The notes beneath the pieces were generated by a model that made no database searches, was not told where the DNA came from, and was given only the letters and a program-made list of their open reading frames with translations. From Thiobacillus sp. UBA3361 (GTDB lineage: Bacteria > Pseudomonadota > Gammaproteobacteria > Burkholderiales > Thiobacillaceae): a stretch of DNA of 55,282 bases. This document shows, piece by piece, positions 42,168 to 50,886 of the stretch; positions within the stretch are counted from its first letter, which is position 1; every line of letters begins with the position of its first letter. The position numbers were made by a program, and so were the translations under genes. The stretch is taken from NCBI GenBank assembly GCA_002360535.1, contig DEQR01000074.1, positions 1-55,282 of the forward strand. The letters are read 5' to 3'.

Positions 42168-42203
42168 ATCAGCTCCCGCCGGGCCGCCCCAAGAGGGCTG
42201 ACA

Positions 42204-42217
42204 CCCCCCGCGGGGGG
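42204..42217. repeat. Palindrome in the nuoM-nuoN gap
   Basis: CCCCCCGCGGGGGG is a perfect 14-base palindrome, flanked by GAGGG/CGAGGGGG stretches, and makes up most of the gap. A related G/C-run palindrome (GCCCCCTGAGGGGGC) is at 52205-52219 in the nuoF-nuoE gap. Confidence 0.6.
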
Positions 42218-42251
42218 CAGCGAACACAGTGAGCGAGGGGGTCGTTTCATC

Positions 42252-43757
42252 TCAATACACCAGCTTGCTGTGCGCCACGTGCGCCAGCAGGTTATCGACG
42301 GAGGCGTGCATCACCTCGGTGAAGGGCAGCGGATAGACGCCCATGCCCAGCACGCACAGGGCCAGGATGCCCAGCACGATGAATTCCCGGCCATCGATGT
42401 CGGTCAGTTCGGCCACGTGCTCGTTGGCCACCTTGCCGAACACCACCCGCTTGACCATCCACAGGGTGTAGGCGGCACCGAAGATCAGGGTCGTGGCGGC
42501 CAGGGCGGCCCACCAGAAGTTCACCTGCACCGCGCCCAGCACCACCATGAATTCGCCGACGAAACCGGAGGTGGCGGGTAGTCCGGCATTCGCCATGGCG
42601 AACAGCATGAAGAAGGCAGCGAACTTGGGCATGGTGTTGGCCACGCCCCCGTAGTCGGCGATCTGCCGAGAGTGCATCCGATCGTACATGACGCCGACAC
42701 AGAGGAACATGGCCGCCGAGACGAAGCCGTGGGAGATCATCTGGATCAGCCCGCCCTCGATGCCCAGCGGATTGAACAGGAAGAAACCGAGTGTCACGAA
42801 GCCCATGTGGGCGATGGACGAATAGGCGATGAGCTTCTTCATGTCGCTCTGTACCAAGGCCACCAGGCCGATATAGACCACGGCGATCAGCGAGAAGGTG
42901 ACGATCAGCCAGGTCAGCTCGTGGGCCGCGTCGGGCACGATGGGCAGGATGAAGCGCAGGAAACCGTAGGCACCGACTTTTAGTGTTATCGCCGCCAGCA
43001 CCACCGAGCCGCCGGTGGGCGCCTCCACGTGGGCGTCGGGCAGCCAGGTATGCACCGGCCACATGGGCACCTTCACCGCGAAGGCGAAGAAGAAGGCCAC
43101 GAACAGCAGCACCTGGGCGGTCATGGTCAGGCCGGCCTTGTGCCAGGCCAGTATCTCGAAACTGCCGTCAGCCTGAAAGAACAGGTACATCATGGCCACC
43201 AGCATCAGTAGCGAGCCGAGCAGGGTGTAGAGGAAGAACTTGATGGCCGCATAGACCCGGTTCTGCCCGCCCCACATGCCGATGATCAGGTACAGGGGGA
43301 TCAGCATGGCCTCGAAGAAGACGTAGAACAGCACCCCGTCCAGGGCGCAGAACACGCCGTTGATGAGGCCCGACTGGATCAGGAAGGCGGCCATGTACTG
43401 GCCAACCTTGCTCTGGATGACCTGCCAGCCGGCCAGCACCACCAGGATGGTGGTGAAGCTGTTGAGCAGCACGAAGGGCATGGCAATGCCATCGACACCC
43501 AGGTGGTAATTGATGTTGAAGGCGGGAATCCAGGACGCCAGCTCCTCGAACTGCATCACCGGGGTGGCGGCGTCGAAGCCGGTCCAGAGCGGAACCGCCG
43601 CCGCGAAGCCGGCCAGTGCGCCGAGCAGGGCCAGGGTGCGCTGACCCTCGGCATTGCTGTCGTCGCCCGTGGTCAGGATGAGCACCCCCGCGAGGATGGG
43701 TACCCAGATGGCCAGGCTGAGCCAGCCGATTCCGAAAAGTCCTGTTGCTTCGAGCAT
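42252..43757 (-). CDS. nuoM: NADH-quinone oxidoreductase subunit M
   Basis: Antiporter-like proton-pumping subunit, 501 residues with about 14 helices. Typical stretches are YHLGVDGIAMPFVLLN, FFEAMLIPLYLIIGMWGG (key Glu) and VHTWLPDAHVEAPTGGSVVLA. It starts at ATG 43757, 42 bases after nuoL. Confidence 0.97.
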   Translation of the reverse strand: MLEATGLFGIGWLSLAIWVPILAGVLILTTGDDSNAEGQRTLALLGALAGFAAAVPLWTGFDAATPVMQFEELASWIPAFNINYHLGVDGIAMPFVLLNSFTTILVVLAGWQVIQSKVGQYMAAFLIQSGLINGVFCALDGVLFYVFFEAMLIPLYLIIGMWGGQNRVYAAIKFFLYTLLGSLLMLVAMMYLFFQADGSFEILAWHKAGLTMTAQVLLFVAFFFAFAVKVPMWPVHTWLPDAHVEAPTGGSVVLAAITLKVGAYGFLRFILPIVPDAAHELTWLIVTFSLIAVVYIGLVALVQSDMKKLIAYSSIAHMGFVTLGFFLFNPLGIEGGLIQMISHGFVSAAMFLCVGVMYDRMHSRQIADYGGVANTMPKFAAFFMLFAMANAGLPATSGFVGEFMVVLGAVQVNFWWAALAATTLIFGAAYTLWMVKRVVFGKVANEHVAELTDIDGREFIVLGILALCVLGMGVYPLPFTEVMHASVDNLLAHVAHSKLVY

Positions 43758-43799
43758 TACGTTACCTGAGCGTCTTGTTCTCTACGTTCCGGGCCGTCC

Positions 43800-45812
43800 T
43801 CAGCCCACGAAAACCGTCACCAACAGCGCCACGCCGATGATCATGGCGAAGGCGTAGTGATAGATGTAACCGGACTGAAGCCCCCGAGCCAGGCGGGCGA
43901 ACTGGCCCACCACCCGCGCCGAGCCGTTGACCATCACGCCGTCGATGGCGGTCACGTCGCCCCAGCGCCACAGCCGGCCACCCAGCCAGCGCGCGCCGCC
44001 GGCGAAGAACCAATCGTTGAAACGGTCAAAACCGTATTTCTGGTCGAGGATGGTGTACAGCACCCCGGCCTGGCGGCGAATCTTCTCGGGCAGGTCGCGG
44101 CGCACCATGTACAGGTAGTAGGCCGTCGCCACGCCGGCCACCGCCAGCCAGAAAGGCAGGGTCATCAGGGCGTGCAGGGTCATGGCGCCGGCACCGTGGA
44201 AGTGGTGCGCCAGGTCCGACATCGCCTTGTGCGCCTCGTGGTTCACGAAGATCGCGCCGCCGAAATAGTCGCCGAACAGCATCGGCTCGATGTAGGCCCA
44301 GCCGGCATAGACGGAGGGGATGGCCAGCAGCACCAGGGGCAGCCAGACGACCCAGGGCGACTCGTGGGGCGTGCCGTGGCCGCCGCCGTGGTGGCCATGT
44401 TGATCGTCGTCCTTGCCGCCTTCCTGGTCATGGCCGGCATGGGCGTTGTGGAAGCGCTCCTTGCCATGGAAGACAAGGAAGTACATGCGGAAGGAGTAGA
44501 ACGCGGTCACGAACACGCCCGCCGTCACGGCGAAGGCGGCGAAGCCCGAGCCGTAAAGGTCCGAGGCGTAGGTGGCCAGGATGATGGAGTCCTTGGAGAA
44601 GAAACCCGACAGGCCCGGCGTGCCGATCAGGGCCAGGGAGCCGATGAGCAGCGTGATCCAGGTGATGGGCATGTACTTTCGCAGCCCGCCCATGTTGCGG
44701 ATGTCCTGGTCGTGGTGCATGCCGATGATGACCGAGCCGGCGGCCAGGAACAGCAGGGCCTTGAAGAAGGCGTGGGTCATCAGGTGGAAGATGGCCACCG
44801 AGTAGGCCGAGGCGCCCAGGGCCACGGTCATGTAGCCCAGCTGGGATAGGGTCGAGTAGGCCACCACCCGCTTGATGTCGTTCTGGATCATGCCCAGGAA
44901 GCCCATGAACAGGGCCGTGATGGCGCCGATGATCATGACGAAGCTGAGCGCCGTGTCGGAAAGCTCGAACAGGGGCGACATGCGGGCGACCATGAAGATG
45001 CCGGCGGTGACCATGGTGGCGGCGTGGATCAGCGCGGAGATGGGGGTCGGGCCTTCCATGGAGTCGGGCAGCCAGACGTGCAGCGGGAACTGGGCCGACT
45101 TGCCCATGGCGCCGATGAACAAGAGGATGCAGATCACCGTCAGCAGCGACCAGGCGTGGCCGTCGAGGATGCTGATGGACTCGTGGGCCAGGGTGGGCGC
45201 CTTCTGGAACACCTGGGCGTAGTCCAGGGAGCCGAAGTACGCCAGGACCAGGCCGATGCCCAACAGGAAGCCGAAATCGCCGACACGGTTGACCAGGAAG
45301 GCCTTCAGGTTGGCATAGATGGCCGACTCGCGGGTGTACCAGAAACCGATCAGCAGATAGGACACCAGGCCCACCGCCTCCCAGCCGAAGAACAGCTGCA
45401 GGAAGTTGTTGGACATCACCAGCATCAGCATGGAGAAGGTGAACAGGCTGATGTAGCTGAAGAAGCGCTGGTAACCGTCGTCGTCGGACATGTAGCCGAT
45501 GGTATAGACGTGCACGCACAGGGACACGAAGGTCACCACCAGCATCATCACCGTGGTCAGCCGGTCGATGAGGAAGCCGATCTCCAGCGAGACGTCGCCG
45601 GAAGTGATCCAGGTATAGAGGGCGCCGTTGAAGGTGTTGCCCGCCAGCACGTCCTGGAAGATCAGGATCGAGGCGAGGAAGGACACCAGCACGCCCAGGA
45701 TGGTCACCAGATGGGCACCGGTGCGGCCGATGCTCCTGCCGAACAGGCCGGCGACGAGGGCGCCGGCCAGGGGGGCCAGGGGAACGGTCAGGTAAAGGGA
45801 TTGCATATCCAT
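43800..45812 (-). CDS. nuoL: NADH-quinone oxidoreductase subunit L
   Basis: Largest antiporter-like subunit, 670 residues, with the long lateral helix at the C-terminus. It has the family stretches FFGWEAVGLVSYLLIGFW and HVWLPDSMEGPTPISALIHAATM. One cytoplasmic or periplasmic loop (about 455-480) is strongly enriched in His, Gly and Asp (GHDQEGGKDDDQHGHHGGGH). It starts at ATG 45812, 3 bases after the nuoK stop. Confidence 0.97.
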   Translation of the reverse strand: MDMQSLYLTVPLAPLAGALVAGLFGRSIGRTGAHLVTILGVLVSFLASILIFQDVLAGNTFNGALYTWITSGDVSLEIGFLIDRLTTVMMLVVTFVSLCVHVYTIGYMSDDDGYQRFFSYISLFTFSMLMLVMSNNFLQLFFGWEAVGLVSYLLIGFWYTRESAIYANLKAFLVNRVGDFGFLLGIGLVLAYFGSLDYAQVFQKAPTLAHESISILDGHAWSLLTVICILLFIGAMGKSAQFPLHVWLPDSMEGPTPISALIHAATMVTAGIFMVARMSPLFELSDTALSFVMIIGAITALFMGFLGMIQNDIKRVVAYSTLSQLGYMTVALGASAYSVAIFHLMTHAFFKALLFLAAGSVIIGMHHDQDIRNMGGLRKYMPITWITLLIGSLALIGTPGLSGFFSKDSIILATYASDLYGSGFAAFAVTAGVFVTAFYSFRMYFLVFHGKERFHNAHAGHDQEGGKDDDQHGHHGGGHGTPHESPWVVWLPLVLLAIPSVYAGWAYIEPMLFGDYFGGAIFVNHEAHKAMSDLAHHFHGAGAMTLHALMTLPFWLAVAGVATAYYLYMVRRDLPEKIRRQAGVLYTILDQKYGFDRFNDWFFAGGARWLGGRLWRWGDVTAIDGVMVNGSARVVGQFARLARGLQSGYIYHYAFAMIIGVALLVTVFVG

Positions 45813-45815
45813 GGC

Positions 45816-46124
45816 TTATCCCTTGAGGCTGTCCAGGTCGTTCACGTTGATGGTCCGCCGGGCCCGGAACAACACCACCAGGATCGCCAGGCCGATGGCC
45901 GACTCGGCCGCCGCCACGGTGAGGATGAAGAACACCATGATCTGGCCGGCGGTGTCCTGCAGGTAATGCGAGAAGGCGATGAAGTTCATGTTCACCGCCA
46001 GCAGCATCAGCTCGATGGCCATCAGCAGGACGATGATGTTCTTGCGGTTCAGGAAGATGCCCAGCACGCTGATGGCGAACAGCACCGAGCCCAGCACCAG
46101 GTAGTGGTTCAGGCCGACGCTCAT
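45816..46124 (-). CDS. nuoK: NADH-quinone oxidoreductase subunit K
   Basis: A 102-residue membrane subunit with three helices. The two buried Glu positions are visible in LMAIELMLLAVNMN and AAAESAIGLAILV. It starts at ATG 46124. The stop codon of a small upstream ORF overlaps this start (ATGA). Confidence 0.97.
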   Translation of the reverse strand: MSVGLNHYLVLGSVLFAISVLGIFLNRKNIIVLLMAIELMLLAVNMNFIAFSHYLQDTAGQIMVFFILTVAAAESAIGLAILVVLFRARRTINVNDLDSLKG

Positions 46125-46258
46125 TCGTCCTCCTCCGTTTTGTACTCGGGCTTCTGGGGCGCGACCGCGGAGGGCGGAGCAGTGCCTTGCGAAGCAAGGT
46201 GCGACCCCGGAGCGGGATGCGGAAGCCCCATGAGACGAGGGTGAACGAAGTCGATCAT
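46121..46258 (-). CDS. Small ORF between nuoJ and nuoK made by duplication of the nuoJ tail
   Basis: A 45-residue ORF. Its ATG overlaps the nuoJ stop (ATGA) and its TGA overlaps the nuoK start (ATGA), so ribosomes could pass straight through. The first 31 or so residues come from an inserted GC-rich stretch that includes a CCTTGC/GCAAGG stem. The last 13 (PQKPEYKTEEDE and neighbours) repeat the NuoJ C-terminus (PQKPEYKSEEEDE). No known NADH dehydrogenase subunit looks like this. It is probably a by-product of a local duplication, perhaps kept because it preserves coupling. Confidence 0.45.
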   Translation of the reverse strand: MIDFVHPRLMGLPHPAPGSHLASQGTAPPSAVAPQKPEYKTEEDE

Positions 46259-46300
46259 TCGTCTTCCTCCTCCGACTTGTACTCCGGTTTCTGGGGCTTC
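46122..46300. repeat. Direct duplication of the nuoJ end/nuoK start around an insert
   Basis: 46122-46163 and 46256-46300 are about 42-base direct repeats, each carrying the CAT start/stop overlap and the Glu-rich tail codons. They differ at several bases and by one 3-base gap. About 92 bases of unrelated GC-rich sequence lie between. Confidence 0.8.
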
Positions 46301-46875
46301 AAATTCACCAGGCGGACGCGGCCCTCCCGCGACTGCTTCACCTGCCAGGCCGGATCGACGGCCTTCAAGCCCGGCCGGCGGCGCAGGGTCAGGGCGATGG
46401 CGGCGACGATGGCGACCAGCAGGATGACCGAGGCCAGTTCGAAGGGATAGACGTAGTCCGTGTAGAGCAGCCGGCCCAGTTCCTTGGTGTTGCTGTAGTT
46501 TTCCGGCTTGGCCAGGGGCGCGACGAGGCCGAAGGTCTCCTTGCCCAGCACCATGACCATCTCGACGATCATCAGACCGGCCACCAGGGCGGCGAGGGGC
46601 AGGAAATCCCAGAATCCCTGGCGCAACTCCTCCAGGTTGATGTCCAGCATCATCACCACGAAGATGAACAGCACCATCACCGCGCCCACATAGACCAGCA
46701 CCAGGGTGATGGCCAGGAACTCGGCCTCCAGCAGCATCCACAGGCCTGCGGCGGTGAAGAAGGCCAGCACCAGCCAGAGGGCGGCATGCACCGGGTTGCG
46801 CGCGGTGATCACGCGCAGGCCGGCCAGCAGCAGGATGGCGGCGAAGAGGAAGAAGACGACGTCGGCAAAATTCAT
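46255..46875 (-). CDS. nuoJ: NADH-quinone oxidoreductase subunit J
   Basis: A 206-residue membrane subunit with five helices. The conserved pi-bulge helix region lies in LVLVYVGAVMVLFIFVVMML. The acidic C-terminal tail (KPEYKSEEEDE) is duplicated downstream. It starts at ATG 46875, 14 bases after nuoI. Confidence 0.97.
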   Translation of the reverse strand: MNFADVVFFLFAAILLLAGLRVITARNPVHAALWLVLAFFTAAGLWMLLEAEFLAITLVLVYVGAVMVLFIFVVMMLDINLEELRQGFWDFLPLAALVAGLMIVEMVMVLGKETFGLVAPLAKPENYSNTKELGRLLYTDYVYPFELASVILLVAIVAAIALTLRRRPGLKAVDPAWQVKQSREGRVRLVNLKPQKPEYKSEEEDE

Positions 46876-46889
46876 TCTGGGTCCCTGGA

Positions 46890-47381
46890 TCAGCGGTACT
46901 TGGCGTCCTCGGCCTTGTCCTGGGCGATCTGCGCTTCGTACTTGTCGCCCACCGCCAGGAGCATCTCCTTGGTGTAGTAGAGGTCACCGCGCTGCTCGCC
47001 GTGGTACTCGAAGATGCGCGTCTCGACGATGGCATCCACCGGACAGGCCTCCTCGCAGAAGCCGCAGAAGATGCACTTGGTCAGGTCGATGTCATAGCGG
47101 GTCGTGCGGCGGGTGTCATCGGCACGCTGCTCGGACTCGATCCGGATGGCCAGGGCCGGGCAGACCGCCTCGCACAGTTTGCAGGCGATGCAGCGTTCTT
47201 CGCCGTTGGGGTAGCGGCGCTGGGCGTGCAGGCCGCGGAAGCGGGGCGACTGGGGGGTCTTCTGCTCGGGGTACTTGATGGTGAACTTGCGGGCGAAGAG
47301 ATAGCGCCCGGTCAGGGCCATGCCCTTGAGCAGTTCGGTGAGGAAGAAGGTATCGACGAAGCGCTTGACGGTGGAAAACAT
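46890..47381 (-). CDS. nuoI: NADH-quinone oxidoreductase subunit I
   Basis: Peripheral arm subunit with two [4Fe-4S] clusters (N6a, N6b): CIACKLCEAVCP and CIFCGFCEEACP. It has 163 residues. ATG 47381 has an AAGGAGG ribosome site. The ORF extension to 47441 reads into repeats. A 130-base repeat-filled gap separates it from nuoH. Confidence 0.97.
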   Translation of the reverse strand: MFSTVKRFVDTFFLTELLKGMALTGRYLFARKFTIKYPEQKTPQSPRFRGLHAQRRYPNGEERCIACKLCEAVCPALAIRIESEQRADDTRRTTRYDIDLTKCIFCGFCEEACPVDAIVETRIFEYHGEQRGDLYYTKEMLLAVGDKYEAQIAQDKAEDAKYR

Positions 47382-47427
47382 GGCTCCCCTCCTTAGTGTG
47401 GACGTCGCGCTGGTGACGCACGAAGCT

Positions 47428-47453
47428 CCCCTCTCCCGCATGCGGGAGAGGGG
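47428..47453. repeat. 26-base perfect palindrome in the nuoH-nuoI gap
   Basis: Arms CCCCTCTCCCGCA and TGCGGGAGAGGGG are exact reverse complements with no loop. It is followed by GGGGGTGAGGGTGACG, the same tail as in the repeat at 29523-29562. It is part of the nuo transcript. Confidence 0.8.
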
Positions 47454-47466
47454 TCGGGGGTGAGGG

Positions 47467-47514
47467 TGACGGGCATGATGTTCATGGTTGATTCCCTATT
47501 CATCATGCCCGTCA
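47467..47514. repeat. Long hairpin at the nuoH stop codon
   Basis: TGACGGGCATGATG (47467-47480) and CATCATGCCCGTCA (47501-47514) are exact 14-base inverted arms with a 20-base loop. The nuoH stop codon (47512-47514) is in one arm. There is no T-run. It may stabilise or process the long nuo mRNA. Confidence 0.75.
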
Positions 47515-48537
47515 GTGGAACAGGTAACCCAGCGGGGTCTGCATGAAGGCGCCTTCCAGCACCAGCCAGACCAGGGTCACGGGGATGAACACCTTCCAAC
47601 CCAGGCGCATGATCTGGTCATAGCGGTAGCGGGGGAAGGTGGCGCGGAACCACAGGAACAGGAACAGCACGAAGCTCATCTTGGCGGCCAGCCAGATGAA
47701 ACCGTCCGGAATGCCGGGGAACGGAGACAGCCAGCCGCCCAGGAACATGATGCTGGTCAGCGCCGCGATCAGGATCATGTTGGCGTATTCCGCCAGGAAG
47801 AACACGGCAAAGGCCATGCCCGAGTATTCGATGTGGAAGCCGGCCACGATCTCCGATTCGCCCTCGGCCACGTCGAAGGGCGCCCGGTTGGTCTCCGCCA
47901 CGCCGGAGATCAGATAGACCAGGAACATGGGGAACAGGGGCAGCCAGTACCACTGCCAGAAGCCACCCTTCTGGGCCTCGACGATCTCCACCAGATTCAG
48001 GCTCTGCGCCGACATCAGCACGCCCACCAGGGCGAAGCCCATGGCGATCTCGTAGGAGACGATCTGGGCCGAGGAACGCAGCGCCCCCAGGAAGGCGTAC
48101 TTGGAGTTGGACGCCCAACCTGCGACCACCACGCCATAGACGCCCAGGGAGGTGATGGCCATCACGTACAGCAGGCCGGCATCCACGTTGGCCAGCACCA
48201 ACGTGTCGGTAAAGGGGATCACCGCCCAGGCGGCCAGGGCGGGCATGATGGACAGCACCGGACCCAGGAAGAACAACGCCTTGTTGGCGCCGCTGGGGAT
48301 GATGATCTCCTTGAACATCAGCTTCACCGCGTCGGCGATGGGTTGCAGCCAACCGTAGCCGACCCGGTTGGGTCCCATGCGTACCTGCATCCAGCCGATG
48401 ATCTTGCGCTCGGCCAGGGTGAGGTAGGCCACGCAGCCCATCAGGGGCAGGACAATGGCCAGGATCTTCACCAGCGTCCATACGGGCACCCAAGCCGGGC
48501 CCAGCATCTGTTCGAAAGTCTGGAGCAGTTCCATCAC
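47512..48537 (-). CDS. nuoH: NADH-quinone oxidoreductase subunit H
   Basis: A 341-residue membrane subunit forming the quinone chamber, with eight helices. The conserved loop RAPFDVAEGESEIVAGFHIEYSG and the motif LAERKIIGWMQVRMGPNRVG are intact. It starts at ATG 48537 and overlaps the nuoG stop by 4 bases. Confidence 0.98.
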   Translation of the reverse strand: MMELLQTFEQMLGPAWVPVWTLVKILAIVLPLMGCVAYLTLAERKIIGWMQVRMGPNRVGYGWLQPIADAVKLMFKEIIIPSGANKALFFLGPVLSIMPALAAWAVIPFTDTLVLANVDAGLLYVMAITSLGVYGVVVAGWASNSKYAFLGALRSSAQIVSYEIAMGFALVGVLMSAQSLNLVEIVEAQKGGFWQWYWLPLFPMFLVYLISGVAETNRAPFDVAEGESEIVAGFHIEYSGMAFAVFFLAEYANMILIAALTSIMFLGGWLSPFPGIPDGFIWLAAKMSFVLFLFLWFRATFPRYRYDQIMRLGWKVFIPVTLVWLVLEGAFMQTPLGYLFH

Positions 48538-50876
48538 ATTTTCTCCAGGCGCAACGCGCCGAAGCGCTCACCCAGCCGGGTGGTCAGGCGGTGGCAGGCG
48601 GCGACGCGGACCACATCCTCGGGCAGGCGATCGTCGCGGCCCAGCTTGAGCACCGATTCGCCGCTGTCCTGAACCACCCGCACGGGCCGGTCCACACTCA
48701 GGCCCAATCGCTGGATCAGGGCGCCGTTGGCCCAGCACACGGCGGCATCGGCGGCGACCTGGGTGGCTTGCAGGGCCGGCGCGCGGCGCACCAGCGGGTC
48801 GAGCTGGTAGATGGGCGTCTCGCCCAGGCGCTCGACGCCGTCGCCGGCTTGCAGATGGGTCACGGGCAACGCGCAGATGCCGTTGTCCAAGCGTGCGGCG
48901 ATGCCGTCCTCGCCTTCCGGCAGGGCCGCCTTGCGCACACTCTCGGCGCTGTCGTAGTCGAAGTCGGACAGTTGCAACTGGTTGCCGAGCACACGCAGCA
49001 CCTTCCAGGCCGGCCGGGCCTCGCCTTGCGGCGGCACCACGCCGTTGAAGGCCTGCAAACGGCCTTCCATGTTGACGAAGGCGCCTGCGGTCTCGGTGAA
49101 CGGGGCGATAGGCAGCACCACGTGGGCGTAGTCCATGGCCTTGACCTTGAAGGCGGTGAGCAGGACGACCAGCTCGGCGGATTCCAGCGCCGATTCGGCT
49201 TGCGCGGCCGGCTCGTGGTCCAAAGTGGGCTCGACGCCCAGCAGGACATAGGCCTTGCGCGGCTCGGCCAGCATGCGCTGCGCATTGCGTCCATTAGCGC
49301 CCGGCCGGCAGCCGGCCAGCGCGGCGCCGACCTGATTGGCGGCGGACACCAGGAAACCCAGCGCGGCGCCGGTGGCCTGGGCAATAGCCTGGGCCAGGGA
49401 ATGCAGTTGCGCGGCGTTGGGATGCTGGCTGGCCAGACCGCCGAGAAACACGGCCTTGCGTTCGCCGGAGACCAAGCTCTCGGCGACACGGCGGGCGGCA
49501 TCGGAAACGGCGACGCCGGAGACATCGCTCGCCACCGCGCCCACATCCTTGCCGGATTCGCGCAAGGCGTTGGCGATCTGCGCCAGGGCGTTGACCCAGG
49601 CGGAGGGCTTGGCGATGAGCTTGTTCGCCACCCGGCACAGCAGGTCGTCGTCCGCGGCGTGCACGACGTTCAATCGCGCGCCCCGCTTGACCGCCTGGCG
49701 CAGGCGCTGGGCGATGAGGGGCTGTTCCTTGCGCACGCTGGAACCGACGAGCAGAACGCGATCCAGCTTGTCGAGATCGGCGACGGGCATGCCCAGCCAG
49801 GGGATGCCGGCCAGTTTGCCGTCGGCGGAGAAGTCGGCCACGTCCAGCCGGGTGTCGATGTTCTCGCAACCCAGCGCGCCAGCCAGTTGGCGGGTCAGAT
49901 AGAGCTCTTCCAGGGTCTGGTGCGGAGAGGCGAGGAAGCCGATGGCCTCGCCGCCATGGGTGTCGTGGATCACCTTCAGCGCGCCGGCGGCCTGGGCCAG
50001 GGCCTTTTGCCAGTCCACCTCGACCCAGTCGCTGCCCTGACGGACCATGGGCCGGGTGACGCGTTCCTCGGAGTTCAGCGCCTGATAGGAGTAGCGGTCC
50101 CGGTCGGCCAGCCAGCATTCGTTGACCGCTTCGTTTTCCAGGGGCAGGAAGCGGAATACCTTGCCGTCCTTGACGTGCACCGCCAGGTTGCTGCCCAGGC
50201 CGTCATGGGGGCTGACGCTCTTGCGCCGCGACAGCTCCCACGGACGGGCGCTGTAGCGGAAGGGCTTGGAGGTGAGCGCGCCGACCGGGCAGAGGTCGAT
50301 GACGTTGCCGGACAGCTCGGAGGTGACTTGCGATTCCAGGAAGGGCATCACCTCGGTGTGCTCGCCGCGGCCGGGCATGCCCAGCTCCATGATGCCGGCG
50401 ATCTCCTGGCCGAAGCGCACGCAGCGGCTGCAGTGGATGCAGCGGGTCATGTCGGTGGCCACCAGCGGGCCCAGGTCCTTTTCCTTCACCACCCGCTTGG
50501 GTTCGGCGTAACGGGAAGCGATGCCGCCGTAGCCGACGGCGATGTCCTGCAGCATGCATTCGCCGCCCTGGTCGCAGATGGGGCAATCCAGGGGGTGGTT
50601 GATGAGCAGGAACTCCATCACCCCCTTCTGGGCGGTGACGGCCTTGTCCGAATGGGTGCGCACCACCATGCCGTCGGTCGCCGGCGTGGCGCAGGCCGGC
50701 AGGGGCTTGGGCACCTTCTCCACCTCCACCAGGCACATGCGGCAACTGGCGGCGATGGACAGTTTCTTGTGGTAGCAGAAATGCGGGATGTAGATGCCGG
50801 CCCGGTGGGCGGCGTCCATCACCGTGTCGCCCGGTGCGACCTCGATCTGCCTGTCGTCGATGGTGATTACCGGCAT
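48534..50876 (-). CDS. nuoG: NADH-quinone oxidoreductase subunit G
   Basis: A 780-residue peripheral subunit. The N-terminal region binds a [2Fe-2S] cluster (CYHKKLSIAASCRMC ... C), the His-ligated N5 cluster (HPLDCPICDQGGEC) and N4 (CIHCSRC ... CPVGAL). The long molybdopterin-enzyme-like remainder has no cofactor. It starts at ATG 50876, 10 bases after nuoF. Confidence 0.97.
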   Translation of the reverse strand: MPVITIDDRQIEVAPGDTVMDAAHRAGIYIPHFCYHKKLSIAASCRMCLVEVEKVPKPLPACATPATDGMVVRTHSDKAVTAQKGVMEFLLINHPLDCPICDQGGECMLQDIAVGYGGIASRYAEPKRVVKEKDLGPLVATDMTRCIHCSRCVRFGQEIAGIMELGMPGRGEHTEVMPFLESQVTSELSGNVIDLCPVGALTSKPFRYSARPWELSRRKSVSPHDGLGSNLAVHVKDGKVFRFLPLENEAVNECWLADRDRYSYQALNSEERVTRPMVRQGSDWVEVDWQKALAQAAGALKVIHDTHGGEAIGFLASPHQTLEELYLTRQLAGALGCENIDTRLDVADFSADGKLAGIPWLGMPVADLDKLDRVLLVGSSVRKEQPLIAQRLRQAVKRGARLNVVHAADDDLLCRVANKLIAKPSAWVNALAQIANALRESGKDVGAVASDVSGVAVSDAARRVAESLVSGERKAVFLGGLASQHPNAAQLHSLAQAIAQATGAALGFLVSAANQVGAALAGCRPGANGRNAQRMLAEPRKAYVLLGVEPTLDHEPAAQAESALESAELVVLLTAFKVKAMDYAHVVLPIAPFTETAGAFVNMEGRLQAFNGVVPPQGEARPAWKVLRVLGNQLQLSDFDYDSAESVRKAALPEGEDGIAARLDNGICALPVTHLQAGDGVERLGETPIYQLDPLVRRAPALQATQVAADAAVCWANGALIQRLGLSVDRPVRVVQDSGESVLKLGRDDRLPEDVVRVAACHRLTTRLGERFGALRLEKM

Positions 50877-50886
50877 GCCCAGATCC

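Noticed and set aside
46121..47035. Frameshift or fusion joining nuoJ to the downstream small ORF
   Set aside because: NuoJ is intact in its own frame. The long frame is only a shadow that happens to run into the small ORF.
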